A stretch of 64,000 nucleotides of DNA from Mycobacterium triplex (lineage in GTDB: Bacteria > Actinomycetota > Actinomycetes > Mycobacteriales > Mycobacteriaceae). This document shows, piece by piece, positions 23,959 to 62,803 of the stretch; position 1 is the stretch's first letter, and every line of letters begins with the position of its first letter. A program made the position numbers and the translations under genes. The DNA is taken from positions 62,001-126,000 of the forward strand of contig NZ_HG964446.1 of the NCBI RefSeq assembly GCF_000689255.1, read 5' to 3'. The notes below the pieces were generated by a model, which ran no database searches, had not been told where the DNA came from, and saw only the letters and a list, made by a program, of their open reading frames with translations.

Positions 23959-24951
23959 CTAAAACAGCGCGAGCTGCTCGTCGGCGCGCGTGGCGTCGAC
24001 GAACTCCTCCATGCTGGTGCCGCCGATCACGGTGCCCACGCCGTCCATGAACTGGGCGTCGGACAGCACCGGCACCCCCAGCTGCTGGGCCTGGTAGCCC
24101 TTACCCTGCGCCGGAGTGTCGGCGTTGCACACCACCAGCGAGGTCTCGCGGTCGACGACGTCGGTGTAGGCCAGCCCGGCGTGCAGGATCCGCTCGACGA
24201 GCTCCTCGTGCGTGCGCCGCACCTCGGCGGCCAGCGCCACCCGCATGCCCTGGACCAGCGGCCTGCCGCTGACATACGGCCCGGGGTTGAGGTAGGGGCA
24301 GGGCATCCGGGAGGCCAGCGCCTTCAGCGGGCGCAGCTCGTCGTGGGTCACCCGACCGTTGGGCCAGCGGCGCCGGGTGACCGGACGCACCGGCAGCCAG
24401 ATGTCGCGCTCGCGGGCCCGCTCGAGCGCGGACGCGAGCACACCGGTCAGCACCAGGGCATCGTCGAAGGCATCGTGCGGCCGCTCCTGCGTCACGCCCC
24501 AGTGCGCGGCGAGGGTCTCCAGCCGCAGGTTATCGACGCCGAGGTCGAGCCGCCGGGCCAGCTCGACCGTGCACATCACGCTGTCGACGGGAAGCGCGAC
24601 GCCGGTGAGCTCGGCCTCCGCGGCCAGGAACGCGTAGTCGAACGCGACGTTGTGGGCCACCAGCGTCCGCCCCCGCAGCACCTCGACCACGTCGCGAACG
24701 ATGTCGCCGAACTGCGGCTGGTCCTCGAGCATCGCGGCGGTCAGCCCGTGCACGTGGGTAGGGCCGGGGTCCACGCCGGGGTTGAGCAGGCTGACCACCG
24801 ATTGCTCGACGCGGCCGGCGGCGTCGAGCCCGAGCACCGCGAGGCTGATGACCCGGGCCTGACCCGGCCGGAAGCCCGAAGTCTCGACGTCGATGACGGC
24901 CCAACCCGCGTCCGGCTCGCTCGCCGGACGGCCCCACGCGATCGGGTTCAT
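23959..24951 (-). CDS. DnaQ-like 3'-5' exonuclease with BRCT domain (Rv3711c homologue)
   Basis: A 330-residue DEDDh exonuclease like the proofreading epsilon subunit. Exo I is VIDVETSGF (D and E), Exo II is HNVAFDYAFL, and Exo III is HDAFDDAL. The C-terminal part from about residue 240 (GMRVALAAEVRRTHEELVERI and on, TSLVVCNADTP) is a BRCT-like domain, often found fused to this nuclease in actinobacteria. ATG 24951 gives a length close to the M. tuberculosis protein; an ATG eleven codons upstream is possible. Its stop lies next to the leuA stop (convergent) and its start is divergent from murT. Confidence 0.9.
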   Translation of the reverse strand: MNPIAWGRPASEPDAGWAVIDVETSGFRPGQARVISLAVLGLDAAGRVEQSVVSLLNPGVDPGPTHVHGLTAAMLEDQPQFGDIVRDVVEVLRGRTLVAHNVAFDYAFLAAEAELTGVALPVDSVMCTVELARRLDLGVDNLRLETLAAHWGVTQERPHDAFDDALVLTGVLASALERARERDIWLPVRPVTRRRWPNGRVTHDELRPLKALASRMPCPYLNPGPYVSGRPLVQGMRVALAAEVRRTHEELVERILHAGLAYTDVVDRETSLVVCNADTPAQGKGYQAQQLGVPVLSDAQFMDGVGTVIGGTSMEEFVDATRADEQLALF

Positions 24952-25019
24952 GGACGACAGAATCCCACGTCGAACCGACATCACCCGGTCGCTGCGGATT
25001 CGTGTCGCCCCAAAACACT

Positions 25020-25025
25020 TAAACT
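25020..25025 (+). promoter_or_regulatory. candidate -10 for a leaderless murT transcript
   Basis: TAAACT ends seven bases before the GTG start at 25032 and no ribosome binding site precedes that GTG. This spacing fits a leaderless mRNA, which is common in mycobacteria. Confidence 0.5.
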
Positions 25026-25031
25026 GCGCGG

Positions 25032-26261
25032 GTGGTCACCACCCGCGCACGTCTGGCCCTCGCCGCAGGAGCGAGCGCGCGCTGGGCGTCGCGGATGACC
25101 GGACGCGGCGCCGGCGCGATGATCGGCGGCCTGGTCGCGATGACGCTGGACCGCTCGATCCTGCGCCAGCTCGGCGCGGGACGGCGCACGGTCGTCGTCA
25201 CCGGCACCAACGGCAAGTCCACGACCACCCGGATGACCGCCGCCGCGCTCGGCACGCTGGGTCCGGTCGCCACCAACGCCGAGGGCGCCAACATGGACGC
25301 CGGCCTGGTCGCCGCGCTGGCCGCCGACCGTGGCGCGGGGCTCGCGGCCCTGGAAGTCGACGAGATGCACGTGCCGCACGTTTCCGATGCCGTCGAGCCC
25401 AGCGTCATCGTGCTGCTCAACTTGTCGCGCGATCAGCTGGACCGGGTCGGCGAGATCAACGTGATCGAACGCACACTGCGAGCGGGCCTGGCCCGGCATC
25501 CGAACGCCGTCGTCGTCGCCAACTGCGACGACGTGCTGATGACCTCGGCCGCCTACGACAGCCCGAACGTGGTGTGGGTGGCCGCCGGCGGGTCGTGGGC
25601 GAACGACTCGGTCAGCTGCCCGCGCAGCGGCGAGGTGATCGTCCGCGAGAAGGGCCACTGGTATTCCACCGGCGCCGACTTCAAGCGGCCCAGCCCGCAG
25701 TGGTGGTTCGACGACGACACGTTGTACGGGCCCGACGGGCTGGCCCTGCCGATGCGGCTGGCGCTGCCGGGCGCAGTGAACCGGGGCAACGCCGCCCAGG
25801 CCGTCGCGGCCGCCGTCGCGCTGGGCGCCAACCCCGCGGCGGCCGTCGCGGCGGCGTCGGGGGTGGACGAGGTCGCCGGCCGCTACCGGACCGTGCGCAT
25901 CGGGCCGCACGAGGCGCGCATCCTGCTGGCCAAGAATCCGGCCGGCTGGCAGGAAGCGCTGTCGATGGTCGACAAGCACGCGGCCGGGGTGGTCATCTCG
26001 GTCAACGGGCAGGTGCCCGACGGCGAGGACCTGTCCTGGCTGTGGGATGTGCGCTTCGAGCACTTCGAAGAGACCGCCGTGGTGGCCGCCGGCGAACGCG
26101 GCACCGACCTGGCGGTGCGGCTGGGGTACGCGGGCGTCGAGCACACCCTGGTGCACGACACCCTGGCGGCCATCGCGTCCTGCCCGCCGGGACGTGTCGA
26201 GGTCGTCGCCAACTACACCGCCTTCCTGCAGCTGCACCGAGCATTGGCGCGCCATGGCTGA
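25032..26261 (+). CDS. murT: lipid II isoglutaminyl synthase, ligase subunit MurT
   Basis: MurT, with GatD, amidates the alpha-carboxyl of D-Glu in lipid II to D-isoglutamine. The 409-residue protein is a Mur-ligase relative: P-loop GTNGKSTTT (residues 58-66), ALEVDEMHV, LLNLSRDQLDR, and the C-terminal MurT-specific domain (RFEHFEE and on). Homologues in firmicutes carry a four-Cys zinc ribbon in the middle; here only the first cysteine (SCPRSGE) remains and the second pair is replaced by TGADFKRP. The GTG at 25032 fits a leaderless start. Its 3' end overlaps gatD by eight bases. Confidence 0.93.
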   Translation: MVTTRARLALAAGASARWASRMTGRGAGAMIGGLVAMTLDRSILRQLGAGRRTVVVTGTNGKSTTTRMTAAALGTLGPVATNAEGANMDAGLVAALAADRGAGLAALEVDEMHVPHVSDAVEPSVIVLLNLSRDQLDRVGEINVIERTLRAGLARHPNAVVVANCDDVLMTSAAYDSPNVVWVAAGGSWANDSVSCPRSGEVIVREKGHWYSTGADFKRPSPQWWFDDDTLYGPDGLALPMRLALPGAVNRGNAAQAVAAAVALGANPAAAVAAASGVDEVAGRYRTVRIGPHEARILLAKNPAGWQEALSMVDKHAAGVVISVNGQVPDGEDLSWLWDVRFEHFEETAVVAAGERGTDLAVRLGYAGVEHTLVHDTLAAIASCPPGRVEVVANYTAFLQLHRALARHG

Positions 26262-26973
26262 CCCTGGGTCTGTCTCCAAGGTGCGGATCGGGTTGGTGCT
26301 GCCCGACGTGATGGGCACCTACGGCGACGGCGGCAACGCGGTGGTGCTGCGGCAACGGCTGCGGCTGCGGGGTATCGCCGCCGAGATCGTCGAGATCACG
26401 CTGGACGACCCGGTGCCGGAATCGCTGGACCTGTACACCCTCGGCGGCGCCGAGGACTACGCGCAGCGGCTGGCCACCCGGCACCTGCAGCGGTATCCGG
26501 GCCTGCAGCACGCCGCGCAGCGCGGCGCGCCGGTGCTGTCGATCTGTGCGGCGGTCCAAGTCCTCGGGCACTGGTACGAGACGTCGTCGGGGGAACGGGT
26601 CGACGGCGTGGGCATGCTGGACGTGACGACCTCCCCGCAGCAGGCGCGCACGATCGGCGAGGTGGTGAGCAAGCCGCTGCTGGCCGGGCTGACCGAGCGG
26701 CTCACCGGGTTCGAAAACCACCGCGGCGGCACCGTGCTGGGCCCCGACGCCGCGCCGTTGGGCACGGTCGTCAAGGGCGCCGGCAACCGGCTCGGCGACG
26801 GCTTTGACGGCGTGGTCCAGGGCAGCGTCGTCGCGACCTACATGCACGGCCCGTGCCTGGCCCGCAACCCGCAGCTGGCCGATCTGCTGCTGAGCAAGGT
26901 GGTCGGCGAGCTGGCGCCGCTGGAACTGCCCGAGGTGGACGTGCTGCGCCGCGAACGACTGGCGGCGCGCTAA
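26254..26973 (+). CDS. gatD: lipid II isoglutaminyl synthase, glutamine amidotransferase subunit GatD
   Basis: GatD hydrolyses glutamine and feeds ammonia to MurT. The 239-residue protein is a class I amidotransferase of the CobQ/CobB type: catalytic C98 in LSICAAVQVLG and H198 in TYMHGP. ENHRGGT is the usual GatD-specific loop. The ATG at 26254 overlaps the last eight bases of murT, giving tight coupling suited to a 1:1 complex. The frame is open further upstream, but that part is out of frame over murT. Confidence 0.94.
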   Translation: MADPGSVSKVRIGLVLPDVMGTYGDGGNAVVLRQRLRLRGIAAEIVEITLDDPVPESLDLYTLGGAEDYAQRLATRHLQRYPGLQHAAQRGAPVLSICAAVQVLGHWYETSSGERVDGVGMLDVTTSPQQARTIGEVVSKPLLAGLTERLTGFENHRGGTVLGPDAAPLGTVVKGAGNRLGDGFDGVVQGSVVATYMHGPCLARNPQLADLLLSKVVGELAPLELPEVDVLRRERLAAR

Positions 26974-26975
26974 CC

Positions 26976-27392
26976 GTGCGGACCCAGACGACGGCTGGTG
27001 TTGCCGCACTGAGCGCCGCGCTCATCGCGTCGTCGACACCCGCGCATGCCGACCCGGAAGTGCTGAACGGCCGGTACAACGTGCTGTACGCGAACACCGA
27101 CAAACCGACCGCCTGGCTCTTCGTCCCGTGCGGATCGGACTGCACCCGGGCGACCTCGCAAGATGGCGGGACGTTCGTCATCAGCTGGGAATTCCACCTG
27201 GCCAATGGGCGGTGGACGCACCGCGGGACGGCCCAGGCGCCCTGCCCGAACGGCGCATCGGCCCCGGTGACCGTCGACTACAGCTTCGATGCCGTGTCGC
27301 TTGCCGGAGAGGGTCAGACAACGACGTCGGACGCGTGTATGGGAGAGCCGGGCCGGACCTTTACCAGGCAATTCCAATTGAGCAAGGCCTGA
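26976..27392 (+). CDS. small secreted protein, unrecognised
   Basis: A 138-residue exported protein. A signal peptide (VRTQTTAGVAALSAALIASS then PAHA) ends near residue 26, before DPEVLNGRYNVLY. The mature chain has four cysteines (PCGSDC, APCPNG, DACMG) and looks like a small beta-sandwich of the kind common among mycobacterial secreted proteins. The GTG at 26976 is two bases after the gatD stop, so it may be the third gene of the murT-gatD operon. In M. tuberculosis a different, minus-strand gene (Rv3714c) occupies this place. Function unknown. Confidence 0.75.
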   Translation: MRTQTTAGVAALSAALIASSTPAHADPEVLNGRYNVLYANTDKPTAWLFVPCGSDCTRATSQDGGTFVISWEFHLANGRWTHRGTAQAPCPNGASAPVTVDYSFDAVSLAGEGQTTTSDACMGEPGRTFTRQFQLSKA

Positions 27393-27398
27393 GGAACG

Positions 27399-28010
27399 TC
27401 AGACCATGGACCGGCGGCCGGTGAGTGCGCGGCCCAGGGTCAGCTCGTCGGCGAACTCCAAGTCGCCGCCCATCGGCAGCCCGGACGCGATTCGGGTGAC
27501 GGTCAGGCCGGGAATGTCGCGCAGCACCCGGACCAGGTAGGTCGCCGTGGCCTCGCCCTCGGTGTTGGGGTCGGTCGCGATGATCACCTCGGTGATGTCC
27601 ACACCGTCGACCCGCTCGCCGATGCGGCTGAGCAGCTCGCGAATCCGCAGCTGATCGGGGCCCACGCCGGACAGCGGATCCAGCGCACCGCCCAGCACGT
27701 GGTAGCGGCCCCGGAATTCGCGGGTGCGCTCGACGGCCTGGACGTCCTTGGGTTCCTCGACGACGCACACCTGCGAGCCGTCCCGGCGCGGATCGCCGCA
27801 GATCCGGCAGCGCTCGTCGTCGGACACGTTGCCGCACACCGCGCAGAACCGGACGCCGTCGCGGACCTTCGCCAGCACGGCGGTGAGCCGGTCGATGTCC
27901 GGCGGTTCGACCGACAGCAAGTGAAAGGCGATGCGCTGCGCGCTCTTTGGCCCGATACCCGGCAGCTTGCCGAGCTCGTCGATCAGATCCTGGACCGGTC
28001 CCTCAAACAT
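27399..28010 (-). CDS. recR: recombination mediator RecR
   Basis: RecR works with RecO to load RecA at gaps during recombinational repair. The 203-residue protein has the N-terminal helix-hairpin-helix ([20 protein letters not shown]), a zinc finger with CAVC and CRIC pairs (about residues 56-73), a Toprim domain (VCVVEEPKD through [14 protein letters not shown]) and the C-terminal Walker-B-like end ([14 protein letters not shown]). Length is typical. It lies nine bases behind the YbaB-family gene, a pairing conserved in many bacteria. Confidence 0.97.
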   Translation of the reverse strand: MFEGPVQDLIDELGKLPGIGPKSAQRIAFHLLSVEPPDIDRLTAVLAKVRDGVRFCAVCGNVSDDERCRICGDPRRDGSQVCVVEEPKDVQAVERTREFRGRYHVLGGALDPLSGVGPDQLRIRELLSRIGERVDGVDITEVIIATDPNTEGEATATYLVRVLRDIPGLTVTRIASGLPMGGDLEFADELTLGRALTGRRSMV

Positions 28011-28019
28011 CTAGGTAGG

Positions 28020-28370
28020 TCAGAGCCCCGGCATCTGAGTGGGAGGAGCCGGCGGCGCCGGCGGCGCGGTCAAGCCGGCGGTCAGCGACCCCAGCTGCTC
28101 CTGTGCCATCTTGGTGACCTGCTTGGAGGCGTCCACCATGGCGCCGACGATCAGGTCCTGCAACGTCTCGACGTCCGAGGGGTCGACGACCGACGGATCG
28201 ATCTTGACCGCGACGACCTCGCCGCTGCCTTTGACGATTGCCTCGACCAAGCCGCCACCCGCCTGACCGCGGATCTCGGCGTTCGCGAGCTGTTGCTGAG
28301 CTTCCATTAGCTTTTGCTGCATCTGCTGCGCCTGAGCGAGCAGCGCCGACATGTCGCCTCCGGGTTGCAT
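28020..28370 (-). CDS. YbaB/EbfC family nucleoid-associated protein (Rv3716c homologue)
   Basis: A 116-residue DNA-binding protein. The N-terminal helix is Gln-rich ([19 protein letters not shown]) and is followed by the family core [39 protein letters not shown]. The last 20 residues are a Pro/Ala-rich tail ([11 protein letters not shown]) that many homologues lack. It sits directly upstream of recR and is probably co-transcribed with it, as in other bacteria. Confidence 0.93.
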   Translation of the reverse strand: MQPGGDMSALLAQAQQMQQKLMEAQQQLANAEIRGQAGGGLVEAIVKGSGEVVAVKIDPSVVDPSDVETLQDLIVGAMVDASKQVTKMAQEQLGSLTAGLTAPPAPPAPPTQMPGL

Positions 28371-28456
28371 GACAATCCCTTCGCATCTTGGTCTCGAGTT
28401 GGTTTCGCCTGTGGATGTCGGGCGATTCGAAACACCCAGCGTAGACCGCGCGGCGT

Positions 28457-28462
28457 TACCTT
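28457..28462 (+). promoter_or_regulatory. candidate -10 for a leaderless ami1 transcript
   Basis: TACCTT ends six bases before the GTG start at 28469, and no ribosome binding site is visible, fitting a leaderless mRNA. Confidence 0.42.
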
Positions 28463-28468
28463 TGCGCC

Positions 28469-29230
28469 GTGGACCAACCAGTGAGCAGGCGTGTCGGGAT
28501 CAAGACGGTGATCAGCATGCTGGTTGCCGCGTCGACTCTCATCGTCCCGACCGCCACAGCGACCCCATCCAACATCGCCGGAATGGTGGTGTTCATCGAC
28601 CCCGGCCACAACGGCGCCAACGACGCGTCCATCGGCCGGCAGGTCACCACCGGCCGTGGCGGTACCAAGGACTGCCAGACCAGCGGCACCGCGACCAACA
28701 GCGGCTATATGGAACACACGTTCACCTGGGACACCGCGTTGCGGGTTCGCGCCGCACTGACGGCGCTGGGTGTCAGGACCGCCTTGTCCCGCGGCAACGA
28801 CAACGCACTGGGACCGTGTATCGATGAACGGGCCAACGTCGCCAACTCGTTGCGGCCCAACGCGATCCTGAGCATCCACGCCGACGGCGGACCGCCGTCC
28901 GGGCGCGGATTCCACGTCAATTACTCGGCCCCGCCGCTCAACCAGGTGCAGGCCGGCCCGTCGGTGCAGTACGCGCGGATCATGCGCGACCAGATGCAGG
29001 CCGCCGGTATCCCGCCGGCCACCTACATCGGCCAGGGCGGGCTGTACGGACGCTCGGACCTGACCGGCCTCAACCTGGCGCAATATCCCGCAGTACTGGT
29101 CGAGTGCGGCAATATGAAGAACCCCGTCGACTCGGCGCTGATGGAGTCCCCCGAGGGGCGCCAGAAGTACGCCGACGCACTCGTGCGCGGCGTGGCGGGG
29201 TTCCTGGCCACCCAGGGTCAGGCCCGCTGA
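28469..29230 (+). CDS. ami1: N-acetylmuramoyl-L-alanine amidase (Rv3717 homologue)
   Basis: A secreted zinc amidase that cleaves the bond between MurNAc and the stem peptide of peptidoglycan. The 253-residue protein has a signal peptide to about residue 32, then Amidase_3 motifs: zinc ligands in DPGHNG, MEHTF and SIHADG, and the catalytic Glu in VLVECGNM. Two cysteines (KDCQTSG, GPCIDE) match the disulfide of the M. tuberculosis enzyme. It lacks the separate cell-wall-binding domain seen in larger amidases. GTG 28469 appears to be a leaderless start. Confidence 0.95.
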   Translation: MDQPVSRRVGIKTVISMLVAASTLIVPTATATPSNIAGMVVFIDPGHNGANDASIGRQVTTGRGGTKDCQTSGTATNSGYMEHTFTWDTALRVRAALTALGVRTALSRGNDNALGPCIDERANVANSLRPNAILSIHADGGPPSGRGFHVNYSAPPLNQVQAGPSVQYARIMRDQMQAAGIPPATYIGQGGLYGRSDLTGLNLAQYPAVLVECGNMKNPVDSALMESPEGRQKYADALVRGVAGFLATQGQAR

Positions 29231-29231
29231 A

Positions 29232-29265
29232 CGCCGCTGGCTACGGGTGTTTTCAGGTAGCGGCG
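29232..29265 (+). terminator. possible hairpin terminator after ami1
   Basis: CGCCGCT (29232-29238) can pair with AGCGGCG (29259-29265), and inside it GCTAC (29240-29244) with GTAGC (29257-29261). The loop holds TTTT and no T-run follows, so this is only a candidate. Confidence 0.33.
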
Positions 29266-29432
29266 CTGCCTTACGGGCGGTAGCGTGGACGTGCGATGCG
29301 CGGGCCGCTGAGCTGGGGTTGGCCGAGTAACCAGATCGCTTGCAGCCCTGGTGATTTCGCAGCGCGGATTGGGCTGCGTGAAAAATCGCGGCTAACACCT
29401 AGCTAACATCAAAGACTTTGCCGAAACCCCTG

Positions 29433-29459
29433 TTGGAGCCGGTTTTGGTCCACTAAGGT
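29433..29459 (+). promoter_or_regulatory. candidate promoter for the NRPS transcript
   Basis: TTGGAG (29433-29438) and TAAGGT (29454-29459) are separated by 15 bases and resemble -35 and -10 boxes of the main mycobacterial sigma factor. They lie 40 bases before the GTG of the short frame at 29499. The spacing is short for a strong promoter. Confidence 0.33.
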
Positions 29460-29498
29460 TTGTTCCACTCATGTCGATTAGACGTGTGGGGAGAATCG

Positions 29499-29726
29499 GT
29501 GAGTAACAAACCGTCGGCGACAACTTCGTCCAGGTCAACGACGACCAGCAACACCGCCCGGGGTGGGCTCTCGCGGACGTCGCCGCCTTTGGGTAAGCGG
29601 TTCACCGCAAACCGCCCGGCGCGGTGGTTTTCGACTGAGCCGCACGCTATTGCACCGATATACGGCCATAGAATCTGCGGAAGCCGAAACCGGATAAGGC
29701 CGTTATTGGGTAAGCCTTTTGGGTAG
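29499..29726 (+). CDS. possible small protein directly upstream of the NRPS
   Basis: A 75-codon frame starting GTG behind GGGGAGAA and ending ten bases before the NRPS ATG, a position where translation of the two could be coupled. The product would be very basic and Ser/Thr-rich at the N-terminus (SNKPSATTSSRSTTTSNTAR). NRPS genes often follow a gene for a 70-residue MbtH-like protein, but none of that family's conserved Trp/Pro/Gly pattern is present. It may be a leader peptide, a novel partner or a chance frame. Confidence 0.3.
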   Translation: MSNKPSATTSSRSTTTSNTARGGLSRTSPPLGKRFTANRPARWFSTEPHAIAPIYGHRICGSRNRIRPLLGKPFG

Positions 29727-29736
29727 GGGCGATCGG

Positions 29737-60904
<31,168 letters not shown>

Positions 60905-60907
60905 GGG

Positions 60908-61345
60908 CTACCCCTCGAGCTCCTTCTTCAGGTTTGCCAGCACCTCACCCTGAATTTTCTTCAGCCCCAACGGTGCAAACGTCTTTTCGAAAAAGCCCTT
61001 GACGCCACCCGCGCCGGTCCAGCTGGTCTTGACGGTCACGCTGGATCCGGGGCCCGCCGGGGCGACGGTCCAGTTGGTGACCATCGACGAGTTCGCGTCC
61101 TTCTCGATGACGCTGTGACCAGCGACGTCGACGTTGGCCTGCACGTCACGGCTGCGTGATTTGGTGGCCTGCAGCTTCCACTTGGCGACGGTGCCCTGGC
61201 CCTGCCCACCCTGCAGCACCTGATATCCGCTGTAGTGCGAGGACAGGATCTTCGGGCGGACGTTCTGGTAGTCCGCGACCGCGGCGAGCGTGGCCCCGGG
61301 CTCGACGTTGATCAAGATGGTGCTGGCGGCGCTGACCTGTGCCAT
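60908..61345 (-). CDS. SRPBCC (polyketide cyclase/START-like) protein (Rv3718c homologue)
   Basis: A 145-residue helix-grip protein that would hold a hydrophobic ligand. The pattern is an N-terminal strand VSAASTILINVEPGATLAAVADY, central beta sheet (GTVAKWKLQAT, SSVTVKTSWTG) and a long C-terminal helix GLKKIQGEVLANLKKELEG, as in Bet v 1-like folds. The ligand is unknown. ATG 61345 gives a length close to the M. tuberculosis protein; an AGAGGAG site lies about ten bases upstream. Its stop is only three bases from the NRPS stop, so the two genes converge with no room for a separate terminator. Confidence 0.85.
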   Translation of the reverse strand: MAQVSAASTILINVEPGATLAAVADYQNVRPKILSSHYSGYQVLQGGQGQGTVAKWKLQATKSRSRDVQANVDVAGHSVIEKDANSSMVTNWTVAPAGPGSSVTVKTSWTGAGGVKGFFEKTFAPLGLKKIQGEVLANLKKELEG

Positions 61346-61407
61346 CGGGCGCGACTCCTCTGTTGTGATGCCGCTCGCGAGCGGGTGCACGGGGTGTGGT
61401 CGAAGAC

Positions 61408-61413
61408 TAGGGT
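61408..61413 (+). promoter_or_regulatory. candidate -10 for a leaderless Rv3719-homologue transcript
   Basis: TAGGGT ends eight bases before GTG 61421 (five before GTG 61418). No ribosome binding site precedes either codon, which suggests a leaderless start. Confidence 0.45.
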
Positions 61414-61420
61414 ATATGTG

Positions 61421-62803
61421 GTGCCAGGTTCGGGATCTGCACTCGCGGCTCACAGGTCGGGCGTCGATCGGCTGATGGCGAGTTATCGTTCCATCCCCGT
61501 GACGTCCGCGGTCCGGCTCGCCAAGCCCACGTCAAACCTGTTCCGCGCCCGCACTAAACGCGACGCGCGCGGCCTGGATACGTCGGGACTGACCGGCGTG
61601 CTAAGTGTGGATCCCGAGTCCCGCACCGCCGACGTGGCCGGCATGTGCACCTACGAGGACTTGGTCGCGGCGACCCTGCCCTATGGCCTGTCGCCGCTGG
61701 TAGTCCCGCAGCTCAAGACCATCACGCTCGGCGGGGCGGTCAGCGGCCTGGGCATCGAGTCCGCGTCGTTCCGCAACGGTTTGCCGCACGAATCGGTGCT
61801 GGAAATGGACATCCTCACCGGCGCCGGCGAATTGCTCACCGCGTCGCGTGATCAGCACTGCGACCTGTTCCGCGCGTTTCCCAATTCCTATGGAACACTG
61901 GGCTATTCGACGAGGCTCCGGATCGAGCTGGAACCCATCGCGCCGTTTGTGGCGTTGCGGCACATCCGATTCCACTCCTTGCCCGAGCTGGTCGCGGCCG
62001 CCGAACGCATCATCGACACCGGCGGGCAGGGCGGCGTCCCGGTCGACTACCTCGACGGCGTGGTCTTCAGTTCCGACGAGAGCTACCTGTGCGTGGGCAA
62101 ACGCACCACCACCCCGGGACCGGTCAGCGACTACACCGGCAAAAAGATCTACTACCAGTCGATGCAGCACGACGCCACCGGCGGCACCAAAGACGACCGG
62201 CTGACGATGCACGACTACTTCTGGCGATGGGACACCGACTGGTTTTGGTGCTCACGCGCATTCGGCGTGCAGAACCCGCGACTGCGGCGCTGGTGGCCGC
62301 GCCGCTACCGGCGCAGCAGCGTCTACTCCAAGCTGGTGGCCATGGACCGCCGCTTCGGGATCTCCGACCGGATCGAAGCCCGCAGTGGCAATCCGGCCCG
62401 GGAGCGGGTGGTCCAGGACGTCGAGGTGCCGATCGGACGATCCTGCGAATTCCTGGAGTGGTTTCTCGACAACGTTCCGATCACGCCGATTTGGCTGTGC
62501 CCGTTGCGACTCCGCGATCACGAGGGTTGGCCGCTGTATCCGATACCGGCGGACCACAGCTACGTCAACATCGGGTTCTGGTCCTCGGTGCCCGCCGGCG
62601 ACGGCGTGGGGACCACCAACCGGGCGATCGAGGCGAAGGTCAGCGAGCTCGACGGGCACAAGTCGTTGTACTCCGACTCTTTTTACACACGTGAGGAATT
62701 CGACCAGCTGTACGGCGGCGAGATTTACAAGACGGTCAAGAAATCCTACGATCCCGACTCTCGTCTGCTCGATCTCTATGCAAAGGCGGTGCAACGGCGA
62801 TGA
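61421..62803 (+). CDS. FAD-binding oxidoreductase, DHCR24-like (Rv3719 homologue)
   Basis: A 460-residue flavoprotein of the vanillyl-alcohol-oxidase fold. The FAD-binding half has PTSNLFRAR, VDPESRTADVAGMCTYEDLV, and VPQLKTITLGGAVSGLGIESASFRNG; the C-terminal substrate half is Trp/Tyr/Arg-rich. Relatives reduce double bonds in sterols or lipids. The neighbour downstream is a lipid methyltransferase whose start overlaps this stop (ATGA). In tuberculostearic acid synthesis a methyltransferase adds a methylene to an unsaturated acyl chain and a paralogous flavoprotein reduces it, so a similar two-step job is a fair inference. GTG 61421 is chosen from the promoter spacing; GTG 61418 is equally possible. 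Confidence 0.87.
   Translation: MPGSGSALAAHRSGVDRLMASYRSIPVTSAVRLAKPTSNLFRARTKRDARGLDTSGLTGVLSVDPESRTADVAGMCTYEDLVAATLPYGLSPLVVPQLKTITLGGAVSGLGIESASFRNGLPHESVLEMDILTGAGELLTASRDQHCDLFRAFPNSYGTLGYSTRLRIELEPIAPFVALRHIRFHSLPELVAAAERIIDTGGQGGVPVDYLDGVVFSSDESYLCVGKRTTTPGPVSDYTGKKIYYQSMQHDATGGTKDDRLTMHDYFWRWDTDWFWCSRAFGVQNPRLRRWWPRRYRRSSVYSKLVAMDRRFGISDRIEARSGNPARERVVQDVEVPIGRSCEFLEWFLDNVPITPIWLCPLRLRDHEGWPLYPIPADHSYVNIGFWSSVPAGDGVGTTNRAIEAKVSELDGHKSLYSDSFYTREEFDQLYGGEIYKTVKKSYDPDSRLLDLYAKAVQRR

Larger units (their letters stand above)
29231..29736. other. 506-bp region between ami1 and the giant NRPS gene
   Basis: The region holds the possible ami1 hairpin at its left end, a promoter-like pair at 29433-29459 and a short open frame (29499-29726) that ends ten bases before the NRPS start. 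No integrase, transposase, tRNA or direct repeat that would mark an insertion point was seen. Confidence 0.55.

Noticed and set aside
24893..26311. 472-codon plus-strand frame over murT
   Set aside because: It is an Arg-rich out-of-frame reading of murT, which has clear Mur-ligase motifs in its own frame.
29499..29726. MbtH-like protein before the NRPS
   Set aside because: Length and place fit, but none of the conserved MbtH residues are present, so it is listed only as a possible small gene.
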